A DNA stretch of 64,000 nucleotides from NCBI GenBank assembly GCA_030123525.1, contig CP126125.1, positions 2,480,001 to 2,544,000 of the forward strand, written 5' to 3'. The notes under the pieces are model-generated. The model was given only the letters and a program-made list of their open reading frames with translations, searched no databases and was not told the origin of the DNA. Below are positions 25,320 through 33,859 of the stretch, piece after piece. Position 1 is the stretch's first letter. The number at the start of each line of letters is the position of its first letter. Both the position numbers and the translations under genes were made by a program. The stretch is from ELB16-189 sp018266435 (GTDB taxonomy: Bacteria > Bacteroidota > Bacteroidia > Cytophagales > Cyclobacteriaceae).

Positions 25320-26051
25320 TTATGTGAACAATAATTTTATAGAAGCGATCAGCAAAACGACAGCTAATATTTTCTTTAATACTTCTCCGCCCACCTTAAT
25401 TGACCCGAAGTATGAACCGGTCAATCCACCGGCAATAGCAACGCCAATCATCCAGGCCATCTCGTTACTAAAATGTAATTGGTGAATGAATATTCCCGCA
25501 AGGCCTGACAATGAGTTAACCAAAATAAAAATAGCAGAAACGGCTGCGGTTTGTTTCATGTTGCCCCAATGCAATAAAAGTATAATGGGGCTTAAAATAA
25601 TTCCACCGCCAATTCCAATCATTCCCGAGAGCAACCCGATGGAGGCACCAATCAGCATTGAAGCGACAAGATTTTGTTGGGTTATATTTTTTTCTTCGTT
25701 GAATTTTAGTCCACCCAGCCGCACGACTGGAAAAAGCAGCAGGATACCTAGCGTTATTTTATACAGGTGAGCGTCAACCGTTATTAATCCTCCGATAAAG
25801 GCAGCCGGGATGGAGGTAATGGCAAAGGGCCAGAACAACTGCCAGCGAAAATGCCCGCCACGGTAGTATTGTATAAAGGCTATCAGTGAAACAAAAATGT
25901 TTAACATGAGTGCCGTAGGCCGCATGGTTTCAGGCACAAATGAAAAAAAGGCCATCAGTGCCAGATACCCGCTTGCCCCGCCATGCCCGACCGAGGCATA
26001 CAGCATGGCAACTAAAAACAACAATGAATAAAAAATGATTTCAGTGTACAT
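25320..26051 (-). CDS. TauE/SafE (TSUP) family permease
   Basis: A 243-residue inner-membrane permease with about eight helices and the family duplication: SVGHGGASGYLALMAFF in the first half and GMIGIGGGIILSPIILLL in the second. TSUP proteins move sulfite, sulfonates or other small sulfur anions. Within the Moco block it lies between moeA and the SUOX-like lipoprotein. Because molybdate resembles sulfate, and the neighbour resembles sulfite oxidase, either oxyanion is conceivable; this is inference. Confidence 0.87.
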   Translation of the reverse strand: MYTEIIFYSLLFLVAMLYASVGHGGASGYLALMAFFSFVPETMRPTALMLNIFVSLIAFIQYYRGGHFRWQLFWPFAITSIPAAFIGGLITVDAHLYKITLGILLLFPVVRLGGLKFNEEKNITQQNLVASMLIGASIGLLSGMIGIGGGIILSPIILLLHWGNMKQTAAVSAIFILVNSLSGLAGIFIHQLHFSNEMAWMIGVAIAGGLTGSYFGSIKVGGEVLKKILAVVLLIASIKLLFT

Positions 26052-26074
26052 AGCTTTTTATAAAATTATTTTGT

Positions 26075-27253
26075 TCAACAACTAATTATCCGAATATTTA
26101 CTTTATCGCCTTTATGAAAATGTTCTTCACTTTCTTCAAGCTCAATGAGGCAATCAGCCTGAGCAAATGAATTCATCATATAACTTTCCTGGTTATTTAA
26201 TATCAACACTTCACCGGGTAACATTTTGCCTTTCAGAAAATGTGTTAAACCGGATTTCTTTGAATAATTGTTGGCCAGCGGAAGGTTTGCCGTTTTAATA
26301 TATTCTCTTTTGGTAAAATGACTGATGGTATCCATCACGTATTCATAAAAGCAGGTGAGCACCGATGCCGGGTTTCCCGGAAGGCCGAACACCAACGCAT
26401 TATTATGTTTGCCGAAAAACAGAGGCTTGCCGGGCTTCTGTTTTACTTTATGAAATAATTTATTCACTTCACATTTTTCCAGTGCAGTAGTAACAAAATC
26501 ATAATCGCCTACAGACACTCCGCCTGTCAGCAGGATGATGTCTGAGTTTAATTGCTTGTTGATGGCTTTTATTATTTGCATTTCATCATCGTCCACCATT
26601 TCGATATAAACCGGAGTAATATTCAGCATGGCTAAAGCTGCGGCAAGCCCAAATGAATTGGATTCAAAAATTTTTCCTTCACTTATTTTCTGCCCGGGAT
26701 TAACCAACTCTTTGCCGGTTACGATGATGCTGATGGTGGGCGGAGAATAAATTTTTACCGAGTTAATGCCCAGGCCGGCAAGAAATGAAACCGAAGCAGG
26801 CGAAAGAAAATGATTTTTGGTTAGTGCGATTTCGTTTTTCTTTGTTTGCGAACCTTGCTTTCGCACATTCATTCCTTTACTGATCTGATCATCTTTTATC
26901 GAAATTGATTGCCCGTTTGTCGATACCATTTCTTGCATCACCACGGTGTCGGTTCCGGGCGGTAAAGGAGCCCCGGTGAAAATGCGTGTGGCTTGGTTAG
27001 GTTTAGTTGCTTCGGTTAAAATATTCCCTGCCGGCACTTCTCCGGTTACAAACAGTTCAGACTTTTTGTCCCACTGTTCAAATGAAAATGAATAACCATC
27101 CATGGCCGACTGGTCAAAGGGCGGGGCATCAATGGGTGAATAGACCGGCTCGGCTAAGACATAGCCACAAGCCTTTTTCAGCGGTACTTGTTCAATTTTT
27201 GCAGACGGGCAATTATCAAGAATTATTTTTTTTGCTTCACGTACTCCAATCAT
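26075..27253 (-). CDS. moeA: Molybdopterin molybdenumtransferase MoeA
   Basis: A 392-residue MoeA, which inserts molybdate into adenylylated molybdopterin. Recognisable parts are the N-terminal PIDAPPFDQSAMDGYSF, FTGAPLPPGTDTVVMQE, the MoCF-like domain with VTGKELV and LTGGVSVGDYDFV, and FGLPGNPASVLTCFYEYV. The C-terminal beta-barrel domain is present. It lies 15 bases after moaA and leads to the TauE gene. Confidence 0.95.
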   Translation of the reverse strand: MIGVREAKKIILDNCPSAKIEQVPLKKACGYVLAEPVYSPIDAPPFDQSAMDGYSFSFEQWDKKSELFVTGEVPAGNILTEATKPNQATRIFTGAPLPPGTDTVVMQEMVSTNGQSISIKDDQISKGMNVRKQGSQTKKNEIALTKNHFLSPASVSFLAGLGINSVKIYSPPTISIIVTGKELVNPGQKISEGKIFESNSFGLAAALAMLNITPVYIEMVDDDEMQIIKAINKQLNSDIILLTGGVSVGDYDFVTTALEKCEVNKLFHKVKQKPGKPLFFGKHNNALVFGLPGNPASVLTCFYEYVMDTISHFTKREYIKTANLPLANNYSKKSGLTHFLKGKMLPGEVLILNNQESYMMNSFAQADCLIELEESEEHFHKGDKVNIRIISC

Positions 27254-27268
27254 AAATACAGGTATTCT

Positions 27269-28252
27269 TCATCCTCCGATATTGATCATACTCCGGTTGT
27301 TTATTTTTGAACTGTCGAGTTTTTCATAGGCAGTTGAAAACTGGCCACCCAACATTTCGTCTTTACTCCACACACATTGCTTTATTAACGGAACAATGTC
27401 TGACCCACTGCGTAGTGCACTCAGAATATCTACTTCCGATTTTGAAAAAAGACAATTTTTCATTTTGCCATCGGTGGTTAATCGCAGGCGATTGCATCCA
27501 CTGCAAAACGGGCGACTCATGGTGCTGATAATGGCAAACGTACCTTGGTGCCCCGCTACGGCATATTTTTTATCGGTATCATGTTTTTTGTTGGGCAGAT
27601 TGATGAAAGCATATTGTTTAGCAATCAGCTGCAACATTTCATCGTGTGAAAATACTTTTTCACGGCTCCATTGATTTCCGGTAAATGGCATAAACTCAAT
27701 AAAGCGAACATGCACAGGCTCATGTTTGGTCCATTCTACAAAATGGGGTAGTTCATGTTCGTTTACACCCTTTATGACTACCGTATTTATTTTTACCCGG
27801 AAATTATTTTTTAACAGAAGGCCAATGTTTTGAATAACCCGGTCAAATTCATCACGGCCGGTGATGAGGGTATTGGTATCTTTCTTGAGCGAATCGAGGC
27901 TTACATTTACTGACTGTAAACCCGCCTGCTGAAAGACTTCGATAAACTCATGAACGAATACGCCATTAGTAGTTATGGCAAGTTCAACCGGGTATTTTGA
28001 TAATCGTCTGATGATTTCTTTGGCATCCTTCCGTACCAGGGGTTCTCCACCGGTCAGCCTGATTTTTTTTATGCCCAGTTGCACAAATGTTCCGGCAATG
28101 GTATCTATTTCGTCAACTGACATTTTATTGGAGTGGGCAAAATATCCTTTGGGTAAATCCACCGGGTTGCAATAGCTGCAGCGCAGGTTGCATTTGTCGG
28201 TCAGTGAGATTCGCAGGTAATGATGATCCCGGTTGAATGTATCTTTCAGCAT
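27269..28252 (-). CDS. moaA: GTP 3',8-cyclase MoaA
   Basis: A 327-residue radical-SAM enzyme for the first step of Moco synthesis. The N-terminal cluster motif is CNLRCSYC and the C-terminal cluster cysteines are in CSGCNRLRL and KNCLF. LTGGEPLVR and the terminal Gly-Gly (NIGG), important in MoaA, are both present. It starts 23 bases after the hemerythrin-like gene and is followed by moeA. Confidence 0.95.
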   Translation of the reverse strand: MLKDTFNRDHHYLRISLTDKCNLRCSYCNPVDLPKGYFAHSNKMSVDEIDTIAGTFVQLGIKKIRLTGGEPLVRKDAKEIIRRLSKYPVELAITTNGVFVHEFIEVFQQAGLQSVNVSLDSLKKDTNTLITGRDEFDRVIQNIGLLLKNNFRVKINTVVIKGVNEHELPHFVEWTKHEPVHVRFIEFMPFTGNQWSREKVFSHDEMLQLIAKQYAFINLPNKKHDTDKKYAVAGHQGTFAIISTMSRPFCSGCNRLRLTTDGKMKNCLFSKSEVDILSALRSGSDIVPLIKQCVWSKDEMLGGQFSTAYEKLDSSKINNRSMINIGG

Positions 28253-28275
28253 GGCGGTTTTCCTTGTTCCGGTTG

Positions 28276-28974
28276 TTATTCTTCGGGTAATTTAATTGAA
28301 AAATATCTTTTCATCTTACCGGTGATCTCATTCCAATCATTCGGGGTTAAGTATTTATGGGCCAATGGAAATACCACGTGGTCTTCTCTGAAAATATGCA
28401 GGCGCAATAATTCCACCAAAGATAATCCTTGTTCCAGGGCAGTATCAATGAGCAACGCATAAGATACAGGGTCAGTAAGGCGTGAGGCTATGCCCATCAG
28501 GCTAAATGTTAAGGTGGCCAGTTCCATTATTTTGATGTGATCGTTTTCCAGCATGTCTACGGCTGTGTCGGGGATGGTTCCTGTGCCATGCTCTCCATTA
28601 TCAATCATACGGTCGTGGATGAACGGAAACAACACTCGTTCTTCTTTCAGGTTATGCCCAACAATATTGTTGTCGAGAAACTCAAAAAACTCGCCCAGCT
28701 TGCTGTTTCTTTCTTTGTTAATTCCTTCTTTTCGTATTTCAATTAAGACCACTTCCAGTTCTTCTAATTTTTTCAGCGTGACTTTGTGTTCATCCATAAA
28801 ATGCTGTAATGCCGGATGTAACTCTTTATAAGTAACCGACTCCATGGCTGGTGGTGTGTAGGCATTGGGGGGTGCCATTGGCGAGTAGATCGGGTCATTA
28901 CCTTCGTCTTTCTCAACAAACCTTTTGATATAGTCTGTTTTTGAGGTTTCGGGGTTTTTAAAAATATTGTTCAT
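28276..28974 (-). CDS. Hemerythrin-like (HHE) domain protein
   Basis: A 232-residue soluble protein. After a proline-rich leader of about 45 residues, four helices carry a histidine/acid pattern of the hemerythrin fold. The pieces are FMDEHKVTLKKLEE, NIVGHNLKEERVLFPFIHDR, ENDHIKIMELA and LLRLHIFREDHVVFPLAHKY. Such proteins bind a di-iron centre that senses or carries oxygen or nitric oxide, or repairs iron centres. Here it heads the moaA-moeA segment, separated from the upstream channel gene by 112 bases that may hold its own promoter. A role in oxygen/NO handling during nitrate respiration is inference from context. Confidence 0.85.
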   Translation of the reverse strand: MNNIFKNPETSKTDYIKRFVEKDEGNDPIYSPMAPPNAYTPPAMESVTYKELHPALQHFMDEHKVTLKKLEELEVVLIEIRKEGINKERNSKLGEFFEFLDNNIVGHNLKEERVLFPFIHDRMIDNGEHGTGTIPDTAVDMLENDHIKIMELATLTFSLMGIASRLTDPVSYALLIDTALEQGLSLVELLRLHIFREDHVVFPLAHKYLTPNDWNEITGKMKRYFSIKLPEE

Positions 28975-29086
28975 TGCAAGTTGGAGTTAATCAAAATTTC
29001 TTCAGGTGTAATATAAAAATTCAGTGTAACCTTAACCATGACAGAGATCATATTTGTAATGATGAAAAATCATTTTCTTATGAAAC

Positions 29087-30175
29087 TTAATCGGCTTCTA
29101 CTTTTTTTTCATGTGTAATGAATAATAAAATTAAACTGCGCAACATGCCTGCAAACGTGATTGCCCAGGCACACAAGGCGACATAAATAAAATAATGGGG
29201 CAGTGGCAGCAGAAAATCCAGCGATAAGGCATGAGCCATTCGTAATGTGGCTACGGTGTACATACCTAATGGAAACACTGCTCCCCAATATTGTGGATCA
29301 TACGTAAGCGGAAATTTTTTGTAGGCATGACGCCACACGGCAAGAATCACCAACATCGGTATCCACCACGTGCCGGTTGCCCAATAAAAAACAGTAAATC
29401 CTTTTAAGAACGGCAGCAACGAAAGTAAAAAGGGAGCATGATCTACATTGATGATCAGTAACGAACCGGCCAGTGCAGAGATAGCCATGGCCCCCATATT
29501 AATCCAATAAGGTGGAGCAAGGTCGCCCGGTGAAAATTTAAAAAAGGTATACCGGTAAAAAATCAGCGAGATCATCCAGATATAAAGCATACCACCCCAT
29601 AGCCACATGGACAATGCAAAAAAATTAGCCTCTAATTTGTAAGGCTGATCCCAGTGCGAGGCAATCAGGGTTGTTAATACTGCGATGGACTGGGTAGAAA
29701 CTACAGCCAGCAGCCAAGCACCTGTAATTCCCTCGCTCAGCGGTGGCTTTTTTTCTTTAATGGTAAGTGTGGTGAAAATGATATAGGTAATTACAACCCA
29801 AAGGATAACCCCGATAACCCATAAAAAAGTAGCGGTGATGTAGTCTTCGCGAATGATGATAAACTGACTGCCTAAAATGCAAGTTCCCGCAATAGCGGTA
29901 AAAAATCCGGGGCCTCGCTGGTGGCTGTGGATATCGTCAAGAAAATAATATGTGTAAAAAAACAAACGAATCAGATTCAATACCCATAAAAAAAGATAGG
30001 CTACTAGATTCAGCCAAAATAACACCTCACCCAGGATAAAATTTCCCAGCAAGTGAGCCGCAATAGAAATAATGCCGGTTGACATGACCAAACCAAAATA
30101 AACCGGTGGATGAGTTTTGATCATCTCTTTTATCCGGCTTAGAAAAATATTTTGATATGGATTAGGGGAGTTCAT
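29087..30175 (-). CDS. TehA/SLAC1 (TDT) family anion channel-like protein
   Basis: A 362-residue inner-membrane protein with ten predicted helices, of the tellurite-resistance/dicarboxylate transporter (TDT) family that includes bacterial TehA and plant SLAC1. Opening YFGLVMSTGIISIAA and a mid segment with GTWWIPMLVILAVWRH fit the family. The ATG at 30175 replaces a TTG at 30211. It follows narK by 57 bases. SLAC1 relatives pass nitrate and chloride, so a role in nitrate or nitrite movement is attractive here but unproven. Confidence 0.87.
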   Translation of the reverse strand: MNSPNPYQNIFLSRIKEMIKTHPPVYFGLVMSTGIISIAAHLLGNFILGEVLFWLNLVAYLFLWVLNLIRLFFYTYYFLDDIHSHQRGPGFFTAIAGTCILGSQFIIIREDYITATFLWVIGVILWVVITYIIFTTLTIKEKKPPLSEGITGAWLLAVVSTQSIAVLTTLIASHWDQPYKLEANFFALSMWLWGGMLYIWMISLIFYRYTFFKFSPGDLAPPYWINMGAMAISALAGSLLIINVDHAPFLLSLLPFLKGFTVFYWATGTWWIPMLVILAVWRHAYKKFPLTYDPQYWGAVFPLGMYTVATLRMAHALSLDFLLPLPHYFIYVALCAWAITFAGMLRSLILLFITHEKKVEAD

Positions 30176-30232
30176 TAAAAAATTAGTTTGACCTGTCTTT
30201 CTGTTTGTCAAGTTCAGAGCTAATACGTTTGT

Positions 30233-31789
30233 TCACCTGTCAGGATTTATCATTTTATTTTGTTCAATAGTTTCTTTTGGAACAGAGAACACGCCCACTT
30301 TTGTATAAGCAATGGCCAAACGCATGAAGGTTACACTGATGAGCGTGATGATGGCCAAAAATACCCAGCAGGTAGTCCATACCCCGGTTATTGTTAGCAG
30401 ATAACCAAACAGAATAGGATCAAAAAAACCACCGAGACCGCCCAACACCCCAACGATGCCGCCCACCGTACCAATATCTTTTGGGTAATACGTTGAGATG
30501 TGCTTAAACACGGCCGCACTGCCAATGCCAAACATGATACCCACAATAAACACTAGTCCTGAAAAAATCCATTTGTTAGCCTGAAAATAAATTAACGTTA
30601 TCCCCTTGGCAATTAATTGTCCTTTGCTCACGTTGTCTCCTTCTTTTACTACAGGCTCCTGCCACGATAGCGCAGTGGGAAGAAATAAAAACCCTTCACT
30701 ATCGTGGTGCATACCAAAACGGATGCTGACATGGTCAACTCCCTTTCCTTTAGTGTAAAGAGGAAAAATAATTTTTCCTTCTTCGGGTATCCCTGATTGC
30801 ACGACAATGAGGCTGTCAGAAACAACTGTTATGATTCCGCTTTTGGTTGCCATAATGCCCTGACCGGGAGTTCGTATTTCTACGCGCGGGGGTATTAACA
30901 ATATTAAACACACGAGGCAGGTGCCAAACACCCAATACAGAACTGTTCTTGCTCCGACTTTGTCAGACAGAACTCCACCTGCAATTCTAACAATACCTGA
31001 CGGAAGGTTGAATGCGGTAGTCATGAAACCCGCAGTAACAATGGACATGGAGTAAACATTGACATAGTAGGGAATGAGCCATTGCGTGAGGGCTATAAAA
31101 CTTCCGAACACTACAAAATAATACAAGCCAAACCTCCACACCCGGGCTTGCTTTAATGGGGCCAGCCTTTGTGAGAATGATTTTATTTCTGATGGCTTTT
31201 TGTTTTGGGCAAATACTAAAAATAAAACAGCAACCACGACAAGTAAAGCCGAATACAATTGGGGTAAGTTTCTCCAGGCATCAAGATTGGTATTGTTGTG
31301 TGTGAGTGAATTTAAAATATTTGGTGCCAATAACGTAGTCAGAGCGGCTCCAATATTTCCAGCTCCGAATATGCCCAGAGCCGTGCCTTGTTTTTCTTTA
31401 GGATACCATAACGAAGTGTAGGCTACACCTGCGGCAAACGCGCTTCCCGCAATTCCAAATCCAAAACTTAATAACAGAAACGTACCATAACTAGTTGCGG
31501 TGGATAAAAAATACAGGGGAATGGCGCTGATAAGTAAAATGGCTGTCATCACCCATTTTCCTCCAAATTTGTCGGTGAGCATCCCTACCGGTAAACGCAT
31601 GACCGATCCGATTAATACCGGCACTCCCAGCAGCCATCCGATTTCTAAAGAGTTCCATTTGAATACACCATTATTTACCAGAAACGTGACCAATACCCCG
31701 TTGATCATCCATGCAGCAAAACATACGGTGAAGGCCAGTGTACTTAAAAACAGGATCCGGTGGGGCGATGTAGTCGGTCGTTGTACCAT
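30233..31789 (-). CDS. narK: NarK-type nitrate/nitrite transporter with inserted periplasmic domain
   Basis: A 518-residue MFS carrier of the nitrate-nitrite porter family. Substrate-site arginines appear in the usual places: Arg65 in RLPVGMLTDKFGGK and Arg268 in GIVRIAGGVLSDKVGA. The nitrate signatures are GIAGSAFAAGVAY (TM4) and FGIGSAAVFKH (TM10-11). Residues about 302-402 are not found in ordinary NarK: a soluble beta-rich segment with SGIITVVSDSLIVV and VVKEGDNVSKGQLIAKG, as in barrel-sandwich (lipoyl/biotinyl, EIIA-like) folds. It lies between TM9 and TM10, predicted periplasmic. Normal NarK is about 400-460 residues. Confidence 0.9.
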   Translation of the reverse strand: MVQRPTTSPHRILFLSTLAFTVCFAAWMINGVLVTFLVNNGVFKWNSLEIGWLLGVPVLIGSVMRLPVGMLTDKFGGKWVMTAILLISAIPLYFLSTATSYGTFLLLSFGFGIAGSAFAAGVAYTSLWYPKEKQGTALGIFGAGNIGAALTTLLAPNILNSLTHNNTNLDAWRNLPQLYSALLVVVAVLFLVFAQNKKPSEIKSFSQRLAPLKQARVWRFGLYYFVVFGSFIALTQWLIPYYVNVYSMSIVTAGFMTTAFNLPSGIVRIAGGVLSDKVGARTVLYWVFGTCLVCLILLIPPRVEIRTPGQGIMATKSGIITVVSDSLIVVQSGIPEEGKIIFPLYTKGKGVDHVSIRFGMHHDSEGFLFLPTALSWQEPVVKEGDNVSKGQLIAKGITLIYFQANKWIFSGLVFIVGIMFGIGSAAVFKHISTYYPKDIGTVGGIVGVLGGLGGFFDPILFGYLLTITGVWTTCWVFLAIITLISVTFMRLAIAYTKVGVFSVPKETIEQNKMINPDR

Positions 31790-31802
31790 AGCACGGCTGT
31801 TT

Positions 31803-31813
31803 GATGAATCATC
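31803..31813. repeat. 11-bp palindrome just upstream of narK
   Basis: GATGAATCATC is a perfect odd-length palindrome (GATGA-A-TCATC) preceded by TTT, giving a TTTGAT half-site like those bound by Crp/Fnr proteins. It lies 14 bases before the narK ATG, probably within the leader. Operator function is speculative. Confidence 0.3.
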
Positions 31814-31872
31814 GGTTAGTGTAATGCGTATCCTTTGATAGAAGCCTTTTTATAATTTTTCAGTGTAGAAAT

Positions 31873-32349
31873 TCAATTTTTTTTAAACATCATTCTTCCT
31901 TCATTGGGATAAGACTCAGCATACCTGACTTTATATTTCCCTCCCGGAACTACAAGGCTCTCTTTGGAAACCGGATGAAATGTGTTGCAGCATCGGTAGG
32001 TAACTCCGTTAATTTTATATTCAAATTCAATCCCCTGTCCTTCGGCAAAAACACTGCAATAACCAATGGTGGTGCCCTGCACGTACCGCGGATTTTTGAG
32101 CATTGCAGCTTCTACCCGGTATTGTCGCGATACAAAAATCATACAGGCAGAAAGAAGAAAGAGCAGCAACAGTATGATGATTTTTTTGTTTCGTGTATCG
32201 GCACGTACTACCCGGAACAAATTGTAACCCATAGAGCCTCCAATGATCAACAGTAAAATGGTTTTTACTATTTGACTGGTTAGCAACTCGTCATCGGTTA
32301 CAATATTCAGAAACAAGGCTATGTGTTTTTTGGGCGCTGCAATGACCAC
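31873..32349 (-). CDS. Small membrane protein between narI and narK, unknown function
   Basis: A 158-residue protein read from a GTG overlapping narI by 31 bases; a TTG at 32316, just after the narI stop, is the alternative start. Two membrane helices (about residues 27-43 and 54-71) are followed by a soluble domain of about 85 residues. Its core, GIEFEYKINGVTYRCC ... GGKYKVRYAESYP, loosely resembles DUF3592-type proteins. An adjacent cysteine pair (CC) sits in that domain. No family could be assigned securely. Position inside the nar operon suggests a role with the reductase or transport, but that is inference. Confidence 0.65.
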   Translation of the reverse strand: MVIAAPKKHIALFLNIVTDDELLTSQIVKTILLLIIGGSMGYNLFRVVRADTRNKKIIILLLLFLLSACMIFVSRQYRVEAAMLKNPRYVQGTTIGYCSVFAEGQGIEFEYKINGVTYRCCNTFHPVSKESLVVPGGKYKVRYAESYPNEGRMMFKKN

Positions 32350-33047
32350 GGTGTCTTAGAACTGCGAACTTTATTTTTATCCCAATACCACATTACCTGC
32401 TGGTAAGGTCGCCACAGGTAGTTGAGCGGAAGCACCAACAAGTGCACTAACCGTGAAAAAGGAATGATGGCAATAATGATAAAAGCGGTGGCAATGTGAA
32501 GTTTTACTGACCAGGGCAGAAGAACAACCGCGGCAGTATCTGGCTGTAGTTTGAAGATGGAATATAGGTAAGGCGTAAGCAATGTTGAGAACCAGGAAGA
32601 ACCCCACCTGAAATTATAAGCGATCCAAAGCCCGGCCACTGTTTGAAGGATCAGCAATACATAGATTACTAAATCCATCTTATTGGTTACCGGACTTAAC
32701 CGTGAAGTAGTATATCTTCTGATGACCAAATTTATCAGACCTATCAGCATGCTTATGGCAAAGATGAAAGCGGATATTTCCAGGGTCATCAGCCGGGCCG
32801 GTTGGCTGTTCCAAGTCAATACCGTACTGGGAATTAAGAATGCTGTCAGGTGTCCGCAAAAGACAAATAAAATTCCCCAGTGAAACGGAACAGAACCATA
32901 AAACAGTTTTCTTCCTTCAAGAAATTCTGACGAGAGTGAGGAAAACTGAAATTTTCTGTTTGTGTAACGGTAAATGGTTCCGATCACGAATAATGCTAAA
33001 GCTGTGTAGGGTAAGCCGATCAGGATAAAGCTGTCTAAGTAATCCAT
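32319..33047 (-). CDS. narI: Respiratory nitrate reductase gamma subunit NarI (cytochrome b)
   Basis: A 242-residue membrane subunit with five helices that takes electrons from quinol and passes them to NarH. Candidate haem b ligands are the histidines in VPFHWGILFVFCGH (His57, His66 region) and in KLHIATAF and RLVHLLV near the C-terminus. Length and topology match NarI. It starts 27 bases after narJ. Confidence 0.93.
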   Translation of the reverse strand: MDYLDSFILIGLPYTALALFVIGTIYRYTNRKFQFSSLSSEFLEGRKLFYGSVPFHWGILFVFCGHLTAFLIPSTVLTWNSQPARLMTLEISAFIFAISMLIGLINLVIRRYTTSRLSPVTNKMDLVIYVLLILQTVAGLWIAYNFRWGSSWFSTLLTPYLYSIFKLQPDTAAVVLLPWSVKLHIATAFIIIAIIPFSRLVHLLVLPLNYLWRPYQQVMWYWDKNKVRSSKTPWSLQRPKNT

Positions 33048-33074
33048 GGCAGTGTATTTTACGGGTGTTTGAGT

Positions 33075-33824
33075 TTATTTTTCAGTAAGCATTTCAGTTT
33101 CAATGTTGAGGCTAAAATCTTTTATCGAGGTGTTTTCATGATGGTTGGGATCAGCTTGTGCGTTTGTTTTATTTTCTGCTTCCGGGGTGCACTCGTAACC
33201 AAAATCTTTTTTCAGAACTAAGAATAGTGCCTGGAGGCAACTTTGGTAAGCTGTGCGGTAGTTTTGTGAATAATCTAAGATCACTTTCTGGTGCTTTTTA
33301 TAGACCTCATCTTTTTTTTCTATTTTTTCAACTGAAAATTCGCTGATCATTTTTACAACAGCCGGCAAAACCAAGAGTGTGGCAATTTCATTTCGCATAA
33401 TCTCATCCGGCATTTTGTAAATCAGGCGCAACAGGTTGGGCAAATGATCGGACAGTTCGGTTTCACAAGTATTGCCTGCTTTATTATGTTCTTCGTTCAA
33501 ATGCACCAGTAATTTTCCACGCTTATAATCTTCACCGAATAAGATAAAACCAATGTCCAGCGTAGTGATGGCTTGGATGTCGAACGAGCGCAGAAAGAGT
33601 TCCTGAATTTCTACGATGGAAGAAGCTTCGGTAAACTCAACAAAATTTTTTAAGGCTTCAGCAGATTCAGTATGTTCGTTTAGAAGATAGGCGTGAAGCG
33701 CCTTTACCTTTTTTTTGTAATCCTCATGTTCAGGATACATAAATAAATCAGCCATCAAATTATAATTCATCAAAGGCTGAAGGGAGGAGGTTGTTTTTTC
33801 AGTAGTACCGGGTGCGCTTTTCAT
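33075..33824 (-). CDS. narJ: Nitrate reductase assembly chaperone NarJ
   Basis: A 249-residue NarJ/DmsD-type helical chaperone that holds apo-NarGH until the cofactor is inserted. Family marks are MNYNLMADLFMYPE near the start, IQELFLRSFD and FILFGEDYKRGKLLVHL in the middle. The C-terminal 40 residues are Glu/Asn-rich and poorly conserved. It lies between narH and narI as usual. Confidence 0.9.
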   Translation of the reverse strand: MKSAPGTTEKTTSSLQPLMNYNLMADLFMYPEHEDYKKKVKALHAYLLNEHTESAEALKNFVEFTEASSIVEIQELFLRSFDIQAITTLDIGFILFGEDYKRGKLLVHLNEEHNKAGNTCETELSDHLPNLLRLIYKMPDEIMRNEIATLLVLPAVVKMISEFSVEKIEKKDEVYKKHQKVILDYSQNYRTAYQSCLQALFLVLKKDFGYECTPEAENKTNAQADPNHHENTSIKDFSLNIETEMLTEK

Positions 33825-33859
33825 AACTATTTTTTTAAGCTCATTATTTCATGTTTAGG

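Noticed and set aside
29058..29074. AATGAT-GAAAA-ATCATT hairpin after the SLAC1-type gene as a terminator
   Set aside because: Six base pairs, AT-only apart from one pair, and no T-run on the minus strand. Too weak to claim.
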